This document shows positions 20,081-27,570 of a stretch of DNA of 36,497 bases, piece by piece; the stretch's first letter is position 1, and every line of letters starts with the position of its first letter. The stretch covers positions 1-36,497 of the forward strand of contig NZ_JACRSY010000032.1 in the NCBI RefSeq assembly GCF_014384995.1, read 5' to 3'. The stretch comes from Zhenhengia yiwuensis. Its GTDB lineage: Bacteria > Bacillota > Clostridia > Lachnospirales > Cellulosilyticaceae. The notes beneath the pieces are model-generated. The model did not search any database and was not told where the DNA came from. It worked only from the letters and a program-made list of their open reading frames with translations. Both the position numbers and the translations under genes were made by a program.

Positions 20081-20443
20081 TTATAATAATATCCCTTTAA
20101 ACATCTTCTTCAATAGCCATTCTAATAAGCTATCATGCTTATACGTTCGATCAATAATCCTCTTAACTAAAGTATATAATTCACTAATGAGGATACACCC
20201 TCCTAAGCCTAGCCATATGTAAATCAAAGGATTTTGATAAAACGCTTCGACAAATTGACCTTGTTTTAACTTATGGAGTGCTCCTAATATATTGCATCCT
20301 AAGCATTTAAACCCCAAAGCATCAAATATACAAGTGGTTTGATTATGACTTAGTACACTTACTACCATCATTATAATCGGTGCCCCAATAAGTGTCACGC
20401 TAGCTACCATAAGCTTTAACTTTGTTATTTTCTTTAACTTCAT
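20081..20443 (-). CDS. DUF2752 membrane protein
   Basis: The start MKLKKITKLK at 20443 is preferred, 2 bases after the stop of the upstream gene. Residues include CIFDALGFKCLGCNILGALH and FYQNPLIY, the C-x-G-C and NP features of DUF2752 (a Cys pair, then a helix ending in NP). Three hydrophobic segments can be seen. A second, diverged DUF2752 protein is encoded at 20886-21317 on the other strand. Function unknown. Confidence 0.8.
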   Translation of the reverse strand: MKLKKITKLKLMVASVTLIGAPIIMMVVSVLSHNQTTCIFDALGFKCLGCNILGALHKLKQGQFVEAFYQNPLIYIWLGLGGCILISELYTLVKRIIDRTYKHDSLLEWLLKKMFKGILL

Positions 20444-20445
20444 AT

Positions 20446-20784
20446 CTAATAAGCAATAAGAGCAAATACCATAAATAGAGCAGGAATTACTCCTATACAT
20501 CCTAATACAAGTCCAGCTATAGCCATACCTTTACCACTAGGATACTTAATGCCTATGACACCAAATACAATAGCTAAAACAGGTAGTATAAAACCAATAA
20601 CAGGAAGGCAGCAAGATAATAAAAGACCTACAATCCCTAGACATAGGCTGGCAATACCATACCCCTGTCCTTGCGTGCTTTCCACTTCATGATGGTAGCT
20701 ATTCTGACCACTATTTGATGTATACTGAGTTGGTACCGATTTATATTCTGTCTGATTTTGTCTTTGTTCTTGATCTTGATCCAT
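20446..20784 (-). CDS. DUF4190-like membrane protein
   Basis: The start MDQDQEQRQNQTE at 20784 has GGGGGAG 5 bases upstream, so the longer frame to 20838 is not used. A polar, Gln-rich N-terminal third is followed by two hydrophobic helices with small-residue motifs (YGIASLCLGIVGLLLSCC and GMAIAGLVLGCIGVI), the usual DUF4190 pattern. It is the first gene of the DUF4190, DUF2752, TM2 operon. Confidence 0.8.
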   Translation of the reverse strand: MDQDQEQRQNQTEYKSVPTQYTSNSGQNSYHHEVESTQGQGYGIASLCLGIVGLLLSCCLPVIGFILPVLAIVFGVIGIKYPSGKGMAIAGLVLGCIGVIPALFMVFALIAY

Positions 20785-20885
20785 TTCTACTCCCCCTTTA
20801 CCTGATTTTATTGTATTATAAGTATAAAGTATTTTCAAATATTTTTTGACTAGTCAAACTTTTTAACCTTACTAAGGAGTATACT

Positions 20886-21317
20886 ATGACCATTAAACCT
20901 GTCCAAAACCTGTTACATATAGGAAGACTTATGCTCTATATTCTAGTACTTCTATCACTTTATCTGCTTACAAAGACTCCCCTAAAATCTGAATCTATTT
21001 GTTACTGGTATAGCACCTATCATATCCTTTGTCCTATGTGCGGAGGCACTCGCTCCCTCCTTAACTTTATTACTTTTAATTTTTATGAAGCACTTGGCTA
21101 TAACCCTATACTTACTCTTTTTGCCTATCCTTTTACTTTTGTACTCGTTATAGAAGACAGTATAGCTATTATTGCTAACAGCTTTTTTCATAAGCACTAC
21201 ACCTCTTGGCTACTCTATCTTATGCATCTTATTAATACGAGATTATTCTGTAGGCTTTTATTTATCACCCTAATCATACTTTATATGTTATGGGGATTTC
21301 TTCGTAACTTTATATAG
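20886..21317 (+). CDS. DUF2752 membrane protein, second copy
   Basis: The 143-aa protein has hydrophobic helices at about residues 13-29 and two more in the second half. It carries the DUF2752 core HILCPMCGGTRSLLNF and LGYNPIL (Cys-x-x-Cys, Gly-Gly-Thr-Arg, Asn-Pro). ACTAAGGAGTAT precedes ATG 20886. It is divergent from the DUF4190 operon across a 100-bp gap, which makes common regulation likely. Confidence 0.85.
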   Translation: MTIKPVQNLLHIGRLMLYILVLLSLYLLTKTPLKSESICYWYSTYHILCPMCGGTRSLLNFITFNFYEALGYNPILTLFAYPFTFVLVIEDSIAIIANSFFHKHYTSWLLYLMHLINTRLFCRLLFITLIILYMLWGFLRNFI

Positions 21318-21335
21318 ACTAAAAATGCCATACAA

Positions 21336-21360
21336 AAAGAGGTTGCTAAGCAACCTCTTT
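21336..21360. terminator. bidirectional terminator between DUF2752 and serS
   Basis: AAAGAGGTTGC and GCAACCTCTTT form a perfect stem with a 3-base loop. A-rich and T-rich flanks are present on both sides. Confidence 0.8.
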
Positions 21361-21375
21361 AATACTTTATAATGT

Positions 21376-22650
21376 TTATTTTGTAATTCTTTCTACACCA
21401 CCCATGTATGGACGAAGTACTTCCGGAATGATAACTGATCCATCTGCTTGTTGGAAGTTTTCAAGGATAGCTGCTGTCGTACGACCTACAGCAAGACCAC
21501 TACCATTTAATGTATGGATGAATTGTGCTTTATCTTTAATATTATCTTTAAACTTAATATTTGCACGTCTAGCTTGGAAATCTTCAAAGTTTGAGCAGCT
21601 TGAAATTTCTACATAACGCCCATAGCTTGGCATCCAAACTTCAATATCGTATGTCATAGCTGAACTAAATCCTAAGTCTCCTGTGCAAAGTCTTACAACT
21701 CTGTATGGAAGGCCTAAAGCTTGAAGGATACCTTCTGCATCATTTGTAAGTGTTTCAAGTTCTTCATAAGAATTTTCTGGTCTAGCGAATTTAACCATTT
21801 CTACTTTGTTGAATTGGTGTTGACGGATAATCCCTCTTGTGTCACGTCCTGCTGAACCAGCTTCTGCTCTAAAGCATGCTGTGTACGCACAGTGTTTGAT
21901 TGTAAGGTCTTTACCATCTAGAATTTGGTCTCTGTACATATTTGTTACAGGAACTTCTGCTGTTGGTACTAAGAAGTAATCTGTACCTTGCACTTTGAAA
22001 GCATCTTCTTCAAACTTTGGAAGCTGACCTGTACCTGTCATACTTGCTCTATTTACCATGAATGGAGGGAATACTTCTGTGTAACCATGTTTGTCTACAT
22101 GCATATCAAGCATGAAGTTCATGATAGCACGCTCAAGTCTAGCACCTAAGCCTTTGTAGAATGTAAAACGAGCCCCTGTTACTTTAGCACCTTTTTCAAA
22201 GTCAAGGATATCTAAGCTTTCACCAAGATCCCAGTGCGGTTTAATTTCAAAATCAAACTCTCTTACATCCCCTACTCTTCTAAGTTCCACATTTTCTTCA
22301 TCGCTTGCACCAACTGGTACTTGTGGGTTTGGAGTATTAGGAAGTGTAAGAAGGATAGTTTGAAGTTTATCATCCACTTCTTTGACTTGTTGGTCAATAC
22401 CTTTAATTTCTTCTGAAAGCTCTTTCATTTCAGCAAGAACAGCTGTTACATCTTTACCTTCTTTTTTCATCATTGGTACTTGTTTTGATACAACGTTTTG
22501 CTTGTTTTTAAGTACTTCTACTTCTGCAAGAAGCTCACGTCTTTTAGTATCAAGTTCTAAGAACCCCTCTAAATCATAGTTACCACTTCTTTTACCTAAA
22601 GCTTCTTTTACTTCTTCAAAATTACTACGTAGTCTTTTAATATCTAACAT
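21376..22650 (-). CDS. serS: seryl-tRNA synthetase
   Basis: The 424-aa protein has the N-terminal antiparallel coiled coil (about residues 25-105) that binds the long arm of tRNA-Ser. The class II core follows: motif 2 FRAEAGSAGRDTRGIIRQHQ and motif 3 GLAVGRTTAAILENFQ. It joins serine to tRNA-Ser (and tRNA-Sec where present). The length is normal for bacterial SerRS. AAAGAGGTG lies before ATG 22650. Expression is controlled by a T-box leader directly upstream. Confidence 0.97.
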   Translation of the reverse strand: MLDIKRLRSNFEEVKEALGKRSGNYDLEGFLELDTKRRELLAEVEVLKNKQNVVSKQVPMMKKEGKDVTAVLAEMKELSEEIKGIDQQVKEVDDKLQTILLTLPNTPNPQVPVGASDEENVELRRVGDVREFDFEIKPHWDLGESLDILDFEKGAKVTGARFTFYKGLGARLERAIMNFMLDMHVDKHGYTEVFPPFMVNRASMTGTGQLPKFEEDAFKVQGTDYFLVPTAEVPVTNMYRDQILDGKDLTIKHCAYTACFRAEAGSAGRDTRGIIRQHQFNKVEMVKFARPENSYEELETLTNDAEGILQALGLPYRVVRLCTGDLGFSSAMTYDIEVWMPSYGRYVEISSCSNFEDFQARRANIKFKDNIKDKAQFIHTLNGSGLAVGRTTAAILENFQQADGSVIIPEVLRPYMGGVERITK

Positions 22651-22690
22651 GATTTCACCTCTTTAATAAAATTAACTAGTTATATAAAAT

Positions 22691-22930
22691 AAAAAACGCC
22701 CTTTTACCCATATGGATAAAAGGACGATTGTAGACTCGTGGTACCACCTTTATTCATCAGCTTATACTGACCTCTCATTGCTATAAAGGGCAATCCCCTT
22801 CTGATTCATCACCAGCAACTCAGAAAGCGGAACACTTCAGTTTGTTTACTAGTTCACACCAACCACTAGCTCTCTTAAAAACAATACATAAAGCTTTTCT
22901 TTCGTCATCATTTTTGTAACATTATAAAGT
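22691..22930 (-). promoter_or_regulatory. T-box riboswitch of serS
   Basis: On the minus strand GGTGGTACCACG (T-box, 22737-22748) precedes a terminator stem (TCGTCCTTTTATCC with GGGTAAAAGGGCG, 22691-22728, then T6). Upstream, AGAGAGCT and GGTTGGTGTGAACTAG show the distal stem I region. The specifier is probably TCC (22829-22831), a serine codon. Uncharged tRNA-Ser would bind the specifier and the T-box bulge and prevent termination. Confidence 0.9.
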
Positions 22931-22937
22931 TTGTTAT

Positions 22938-22966
22938 ATTATAAGGCATCCATTTTGAAAATGCAA
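22938..22966 (-). promoter_or_regulatory. serS T-box promoter
   Basis: TTGCAT (22961-22966), 17 bp, TATAAT (22938-22943) on the minus strand. The rest of the gap 22967-23071 has no recognisable feature. Confidence 0.65.
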
Positions 22967-23071
22967 CCAGTAATAAGATAAAATATTTTTTATTTAATGT
23001 GTATACTTCCTTTTATATCTGTCTATACTATCATTGTACCAAGTGTGAGGTACATCGCTAAATCCCCCCTC

Positions 23072-23110
23072 AACCTAGATTTCCTCCCCCGAAGTCTAGG
23101 TTATTTTTTT
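23072..23110 (+). terminator. rightward terminator-like hairpin near the acetyltransferase end
   Basis: AACCTAGA and TCTAGGTT pair around 15 bases and are followed by ATTTTTTT on the plus strand. On the minus strand, where the adjacent gene ends, only a weaker signal exists. Confidence 0.55.
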
Positions 23111-23116
23111 GCCTTT

Positions 23117-23677
23117 TTATACATCTTGCTCAATGATACGTATCACGCGGCATGGATTACCTACTGCAACAGCGTTATCGGGAATATCTTTTGTTACGAC
23201 GCTGCCTGCACCTATTACTACATTTCTGCCTATATTAACACCTGGGCATATAATGCTTCCCCCACCAATCCAAGTATTATCTCCAATAGTAATAGGATAT
23301 CCCATCTCAACACCTGCAACACGAGGTGCTGCTTCTACAGGATGTGTTGCCGTATAAATCTGTACGTTTGGTGCAAACATTACATTATCTCCAATAGTCA
23401 CTGTATTAACATCTAATATCGTACAGTTAAAGTTAGCATAGAAATTTTTTCCTACCTTAATATTATACCCGTAATCACAGCGGAAACTCGGCTCCATATA
23501 AAGGTCCCCTTCTGTCTGAAGCAGCTCTTTTAATAGCGCTGTAGCTTCCTCTCTCTGATCAGGTTCAAGATTATTAAATTTATGGCAAAGCATTCTAGCA
23601 CGTTTTCTATCTGCTGTCAGTTCAGCATCTGAAGCATCATATCCTAATCCTTGTAACATTTTCTCTTTTTCTGTCAT
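23117..23677 (-). CDS. maltose/galactoside-type sugar O-acetyltransferase
   Basis: The 186-aa protein begins MTEKEKMLQGLGYDASDAEL, the Mac domain of maltose and galactoside acetyltransferases. It continues with left-handed hexapeptide repeats (IKVGKNFYANFNCTILDVNT, TIGDNVMFAPNVQIYTATHP, ITIGDNTWIGGGSIICPGVN, VVIGAGSVVTKDIPDNAVAV). His in TATHP is the usual catalytic position. It transfers acetyl from acetyl-CoA to a sugar. It stands alone; the AAAGGAGTTATAAC before ATG 23677 is a good ribosome site. The exact sugar cannot be told. Confidence 0.92.
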   Translation of the reverse strand: MTEKEKMLQGLGYDASDAELTADRKRARMLCHKFNNLEPDQREEATALLKELLQTEGDLYMEPSFRCDYGYNIKVGKNFYANFNCTILDVNTVTIGDNVMFAPNVQIYTATHPVEAAPRVAGVEMGYPITIGDNTWIGGGSIICPGVNIGRNVVIGAGSVVTKDIPDNAVAVGNPCRVIRIIEQDV

Positions 23678-23818
23678 GTTATAACTCCTTTGAATTATCT
23701 TAAGTTTCCTTTCTATTATACTGCTTTTATAAAGTAGATATAATACACTCTTACATAATTCTTCTGTTATTTGAAAATAAGCCTTATAATTTTTACGTTA
23801 TTTTTTTAACAAATTTTA

Positions 23819-23847
23819 TTGACATATATCATATCCCATGTTATTAT
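23819..23847 (+). promoter_or_regulatory. adhE promoter
   Basis: TTGACA (23819-23824), 17 bp, TATTAT (23842-23847). The start near 23854 gives a leader of about 180 nt. Confidence 0.75.
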
Positions 23848-23881
23848 TATAAATGTAAACAGCATCAAATTCTAATCAACC

Positions 23882-23978
23882 ACTTGATTTATAATAAATC
23901 AAGTTATATTTTTCACAATGGTTGTTAAATTTATAACCATCTTTGCCTAATTATTTTAACCACAGTTATAATTAGGCT
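23882..23978 (+). promoter_or_regulatory. three palindromes in the adhE leader, one Rex-like
   Basis: The dyads are ACTTGATTTA/TAAATCAAGT (23882-23904), ATGGTTgTtAAATTTAtAACCAT (23918-23940) and GCCTAATTAT/ATAATTAGGC (23946-23978). The second contains TTGTTAA then ATAACCA at 23922-23939, a partial match to the Rex site TTGTTAA-n4-TTAACAA. Rex senses NADH and often represses adhE. Confidence 0.5.
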
Positions 23979-24034
23979 TACTCTAAAAAATAAACACATT
24001 TATTATATGATCCAATTTCAGGGAGGAACTTATC

Positions 24035-26647
24035 ATGGCAGAAAACAAAAAAGAACAAAAAACACCAGTTATCGATGCAAATGTAATGGTAAATGAATTA
24101 GTAAAAAAAGCTCAAGTAGCATTAGAACAATTTATGGAGCTTACCCAAGAACAAATTGACGAAATCACAAAAGCAATGGCTCTTGCTGGTTTATCAGCTC
24201 AAATGAAACTTGCTAGAATGGCAGTTGAAGAAACTGGACGTGGTATCTTTGAAGATAAAGTTACAAAAAACATTTTCGCTACAGAATATGTTTATCACAG
24301 TATAAAATATGATAAAACAGTTGGTATTATTAATGAAAATGAAGATGAAGGTTACATGGAAGTTGCTGAACCTCTTGGTGTTATCGCAGGGGTTACACCT
24401 GTTACAAATCCAACTTCAACAACAATGTTCAAATCTATCATCTCTATGAAAACAAGAAATCCAATCATCTTCGGTTTCCACCCATCAGCTCAAAAATGTT
24501 CATCAGAAGCTGCTAGAATCGTAAGAGATGCTGCTATTGCAGCTGGTGCTCCTGAAAACTGTATTCAATGGGTTGAATATCCATCAATCGAAGCAACTTC
24601 AGCTCTTATGAATCACCCAGGTGTAGCTACAATTCTTGCAACAGGTGGTCCTGGAATGGTTAAAGCTGCTTATTCAGCTGGTAAACCAGCTCTTGGGGTT
24701 GGTGCTGGTAACGTACCTGCTTTCATTGAAAAAACAGCTAACCTTGAAAGATCTCTTACAGACCTTATTCTTTCAAAATCATTTGATAATGGTATGATTT
24801 GTGCTTCTGAACAAGCTGCTATCATTGAAGCTCCTATTTATGATAAAGCTGTAGCTTACATGAAAAAACATGGCTGCTACTTCGCAACTAAAGAAGAAAT
24901 CAAAAAAATCGAACCAGTTGTTATCAATCCTGAAAAACAAATGGTTAACCCAGATATCGTAGGTAAATACCCATATGAAATCGCAGCACTTGCTGGTATT
25001 ACAATTCCAAAAGATACAAAAATCCTTTGCTGTGAAATCGAAGGTGTAGGCGCTGAGTATCCACTTTCAAGAGAAAAACTTTCTCCAGTACTTGCAGTAA
25101 TTAAAGCTAAAGATGCTGCAGACGGTATTGATAAAGCTGCTCAAATGGTTGAACTTGGTGGTCTTGGTCACTCATCAGTTATCCATTCAACAGATGATGC
25201 TATCATTAAAGCATTCTCAGATAGACTTAAAACAGGACGTATCATTGTTAACTCACCTTCAACACACGGTGCAATCGGTGATATTTACAATACAAACATG
25301 CCATCTCTTACACTTGGATGTGGTTCATATGGACGTAACTCCACTACATCTAACGTAACAGCAATGAACTTAATTAATAAGAAAAGAGTAGCTATGAGAC
25401 GTACAAATATGCAATGGTTCAAAATTCCAGAAAAAATCTACTTCGAACAAGGATCAGTACAATACCTTGCAAAAATGCCAGGAATCTCTCGTGCATTAAT
25501 CGTAACAGACCCAATGATGGTTCAATTAGGTTATGTAGATAAATTAGTATACCAATTAAACAAAAATCCAAACAAAGTAGCTATTGAAGTATTTAGCGAT
25601 GTTGAGCCAGATCCAGACCTTACAACAGTAAAAAAAGGTGCTGAAATGATGAACTCATTTAAACCAGACGTAATCATCGCACTTGGTGGTGGTTCTGCAA
25701 TGGATGCTGGTAAAGCTATGTGGTTATTCTATGAACACCCAGAAGCTGACTTCGAAGGAATGGCTCAAAAATTCCTTGATATCAGAAAACGTGTTTACAA
25801 ATTCCCAACAATGGGTAAATGCTCTAAATTCGTAGCTATCCCAACAACATCAGGTACAGGTTCTGAAGTAACATCATTCGCAGTTATCTCAGATAAATCT
25901 AAGAATATGAAATACCCTCTTGCTGACTACGAGCTAACTCCAGACGTTGCAATCATTGATCCAGAGTTCGTTATGACAGTTCCAGCATCAGTAACAGCTG
26001 ATACAGGTCTTGATGTATTAACACATGCTATCGAAGCTTATGTATCTGTACTTGCTTCAGATTACACAGATGCACTTGCTATGAAAGCTATCCAACTTGT
26101 GTTTGAATACTTACCACGTTCATACAAATTCGGTGCTAAAGATCCAGAAGCAAGAGAAAAAATGCACAATGCTTCATGTATCGCAGGTATGGCATTTACA
26201 AATGCATTCCTTGGAATCAACCACTCACTTGCACACAAATTAGGTGCTGAGTTCCACATTCCTCATGGTCGTGCAAATGCTATCCTTCTTCCACACGTAA
26301 TTGAATACAACGGTGAAACAACACCAACTAAATTCATGAGTTTCCCTAAATACGGAAAATACGTGGCACAAGAAAAATATGCTGAAATTGCTAAAATGTT
26401 AGGTCTTCCAGCTGCTACTCCAGCTGAAGGTGTTAAATCTTTAGTAAAAGCTATTAGAGACTTAATCAAAGAACTTAACGTTCCAATGACAGTTAAAGAC
26501 TGCGGTATTGATGAAAAAACATATCTTGGTGCTATCGAAGACTTATCATACAAAGCATTCGAAGACCAATGTACTACTGCTAACCCTCGTTTACCAAAAG
26601 TAGCTGAACTTCAAGAGCTTTACAGAAAAGCTTACTTCGGTAAATAG
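24035..26647 (+). CDS. adhE: bifunctional acetaldehyde-CoA/alcohol dehydrogenase
   Basis: The 870-aa protein has an N-terminal aldehyde dehydrogenase domain (about residues 15-450) with catalytic Cys256 in FDNGMICASEQ. Its C-terminal iron-type alcohol dehydrogenase domain (about 460-865) shows GGGSAMDAGKAMW, HAIEAY, HSLAHKLGAEFHIPHG and the Fe ligands in these His-rich motifs. It reduces acetyl-CoA to acetaldehyde and ethanol with NADH and forms spirosome filaments in other bacteria. AGGGAGGAAC precedes ATG 24035. The codon use (many GCT, GTT, ACA) differs from its neighbours, as expected for a highly expressed gene. A typical fermentation gene of Clostridia; regulation by NADH (Rex) is suggested by its leader. 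Confidence 0.97.
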   Translation: MAENKKEQKTPVIDANVMVNELVKKAQVALEQFMELTQEQIDEITKAMALAGLSAQMKLARMAVEETGRGIFEDKVTKNIFATEYVYHSIKYDKTVGIINENEDEGYMEVAEPLGVIAGVTPVTNPTSTTMFKSIISMKTRNPIIFGFHPSAQKCSSEAARIVRDAAIAAGAPENCIQWVEYPSIEATSALMNHPGVATILATGGPGMVKAAYSAGKPALGVGAGNVPAFIEKTANLERSLTDLILSKSFDNGMICASEQAAIIEAPIYDKAVAYMKKHGCYFATKEEIKKIEPVVINPEKQMVNPDIVGKYPYEIAALAGITIPKDTKILCCEIEGVGAEYPLSREKLSPVLAVIKAKDAADGIDKAAQMVELGGLGHSSVIHSTDDAIIKAFSDRLKTGRIIVNSPSTHGAIGDIYNTNMPSLTLGCGSYGRNSTTSNVTAMNLINKKRVAMRRTNMQWFKIPEKIYFEQGSVQYLAKMPGISRALIVTDPMMVQLGYVDKLVYQLNKNPNKVAIEVFSDVEPDPDLTTVKKGAEMMNSFKPDVIIALGGGSAMDAGKAMWLFYEHPEADFEGMAQKFLDIRKRVYKFPTMGKCSKFVAIPTTSGTGSEVTSFAVISDKSKNMKYPLADYELTPDVAIIDPEFVMTVPASVTADTGLDVLTHAIEAYVSVLASDYTDALAMKAIQLVFEYLPRSYKFGAKDPEAREKMHNASCIAGMAFTNAFLGINHSLAHKLGAEFHIPHGRANAILLPHVIEYNGETTPTKFMSFPKYGKYVAQEKYAEIAKMLGLPAATPAEGVKSLVKAIRDLIKELNVPMTVKDCGIDEKTYLGAIEDLSYKAFEDQCTTANPRLPKVAELQELYRKAYFGK

Positions 26648-26672
26648 GTTCCTTTATAAATTTCCTCTAGTT

Positions 26673-26714
26673 AAGAAGGAGAGAAAAGTACTCACTTTTC
26701 TCTCCTTCTTTTTA
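26673..26714 (+). terminator. adhE terminator
   Basis: AAGAAGGAGAGAAAAGT and its perfect complement pair around 4 bases, then TTTTT. Confidence 0.9.
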
Positions 26715-26777
26715 TGCTTTATTTTGATTTTAGGGCATATGATATACTACTACTATTTTTCTTAGAGGAGTTTGAGT

Positions 26778-27497
26778 ATGAATAAGCCTATTATCGGAAT
26801 TACGACCAATTTACTTTATCGCTCAGGCCCTTATAGCGGCCGTTATAGTACGAACAACAATAAAGATTATGAAGATGCTATCTTTAAAGCTGGAGGTGTA
26901 CCTATCTTACTCCCCCCTACTATTCACATAGAAGAAACTGAAGCCCAATTACGCTTATGCCAAGGATTACTTCTTGCTGGTGGGGATGATTTCAATCCTA
27001 TCTTATATGGTGAACAACCTACTAAAGGCTTAGGTGAAACCAATTCTTTGGTGGATATTCATCATCTTAATCTTACTAAACTTGCCCTAAAACAGCCAAT
27101 GCCTATTCTAGCTATCTGTAGAGGTATGCAGGCACTTAACATTGCACAAGGAGGTAATGTCTATCAGGATATGAATGAATACCCCCATCAATCTCTTCAA
27201 CATCAACAAAAAGCTTCTCGCTATGATGTATCTCATACCGTCACAACAGATAAAAACTGCCTTCTTAACACACTCCTTGGAGACTCCTTCCCTACTAATT
27301 CATTTCATCATCAAACCCTTCATAAATTAGGTCAAGATGTTGTTGCAACAGCCTGGGCTAAAGATTTAGTTATAGAAGGTATTGAACTTCAAGGGCATCC
27401 CTTTGCTGTAGGTGTTCAGTGGCATCCAGAAATTATGCTTGCCCTTTCTGATAGTATGCTTCCACTTTTTAAAAAGTTCATAGAGGTATGCTCTTAG
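26778..27497 (+). CDS. class-I glutamine amidotransferase-like hydrolase (peptidase C26, PuuD-like)
   Basis: The start ATG 26778 (MNKPIIGITTNL) has AGAGGAG 7 bases upstream; a TTG two codons earlier is less likely. Catalytic Cys sits in ILAICRGMQALNIAQGGNVYQD (the nucleophile elbow) and the His/Glu pair in GVQWHPE near the C-terminus. The family cleaves gamma-glutamyl bonds, for example gamma-glutamyl-GABA. No polyamine genes are nearby, so the substrate is open. Single gene between two terminators. Confidence 0.88.
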   Translation: MNKPIIGITTNLLYRSGPYSGRYSTNNNKDYEDAIFKAGGVPILLPPTIHIEETEAQLRLCQGLLLAGGDDFNPILYGEQPTKGLGETNSLVDIHHLNLTKLALKQPMPILAICRGMQALNIAQGGNVYQDMNEYPHQSLQHQQKASRYDVSHTVTTDKNCLLNTLLGDSFPTNSFHHQTLHKLGQDVVATAWAKDLVIEGIELQGHPFAVGVQWHPEIMLALSDSMLPLFKKFIEVCS

Positions 27498-27531
27498 ACT
27501 GTATACTCCCTTGGTATAATTATACTGTAAT

Positions 27532-27567
27532 AAAAAAAGCGTAAGCATACTATGGCTTACGCTTTCT
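27532..27567. terminator. bidirectional terminator between C26 hydrolase and the repeat protein
   Basis: GCGTAAGC and GCTTACGC pair around 8 bases. A seven-A run on the left gives a T-tract for the leftward gene, and TTTCTATT follows on the right. Confidence 0.85.
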
Positions 27568-27570
27568 ATT

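Noticed and set aside
22914..23110. Possible plus-strand small RNA from TTGTAA-17-TATTAT to the hairpin at 23072
   Set aside because: The promoter overlaps the leftward serS promoter region and the match is chance-level; only the terminator is clear.
22997..23416. Long plus-strand frames opposite the acetyltransferase gene
   Set aside because: They are antisense shadows of a well-conserved hexapeptide-repeat gene and lack ribosome sites.
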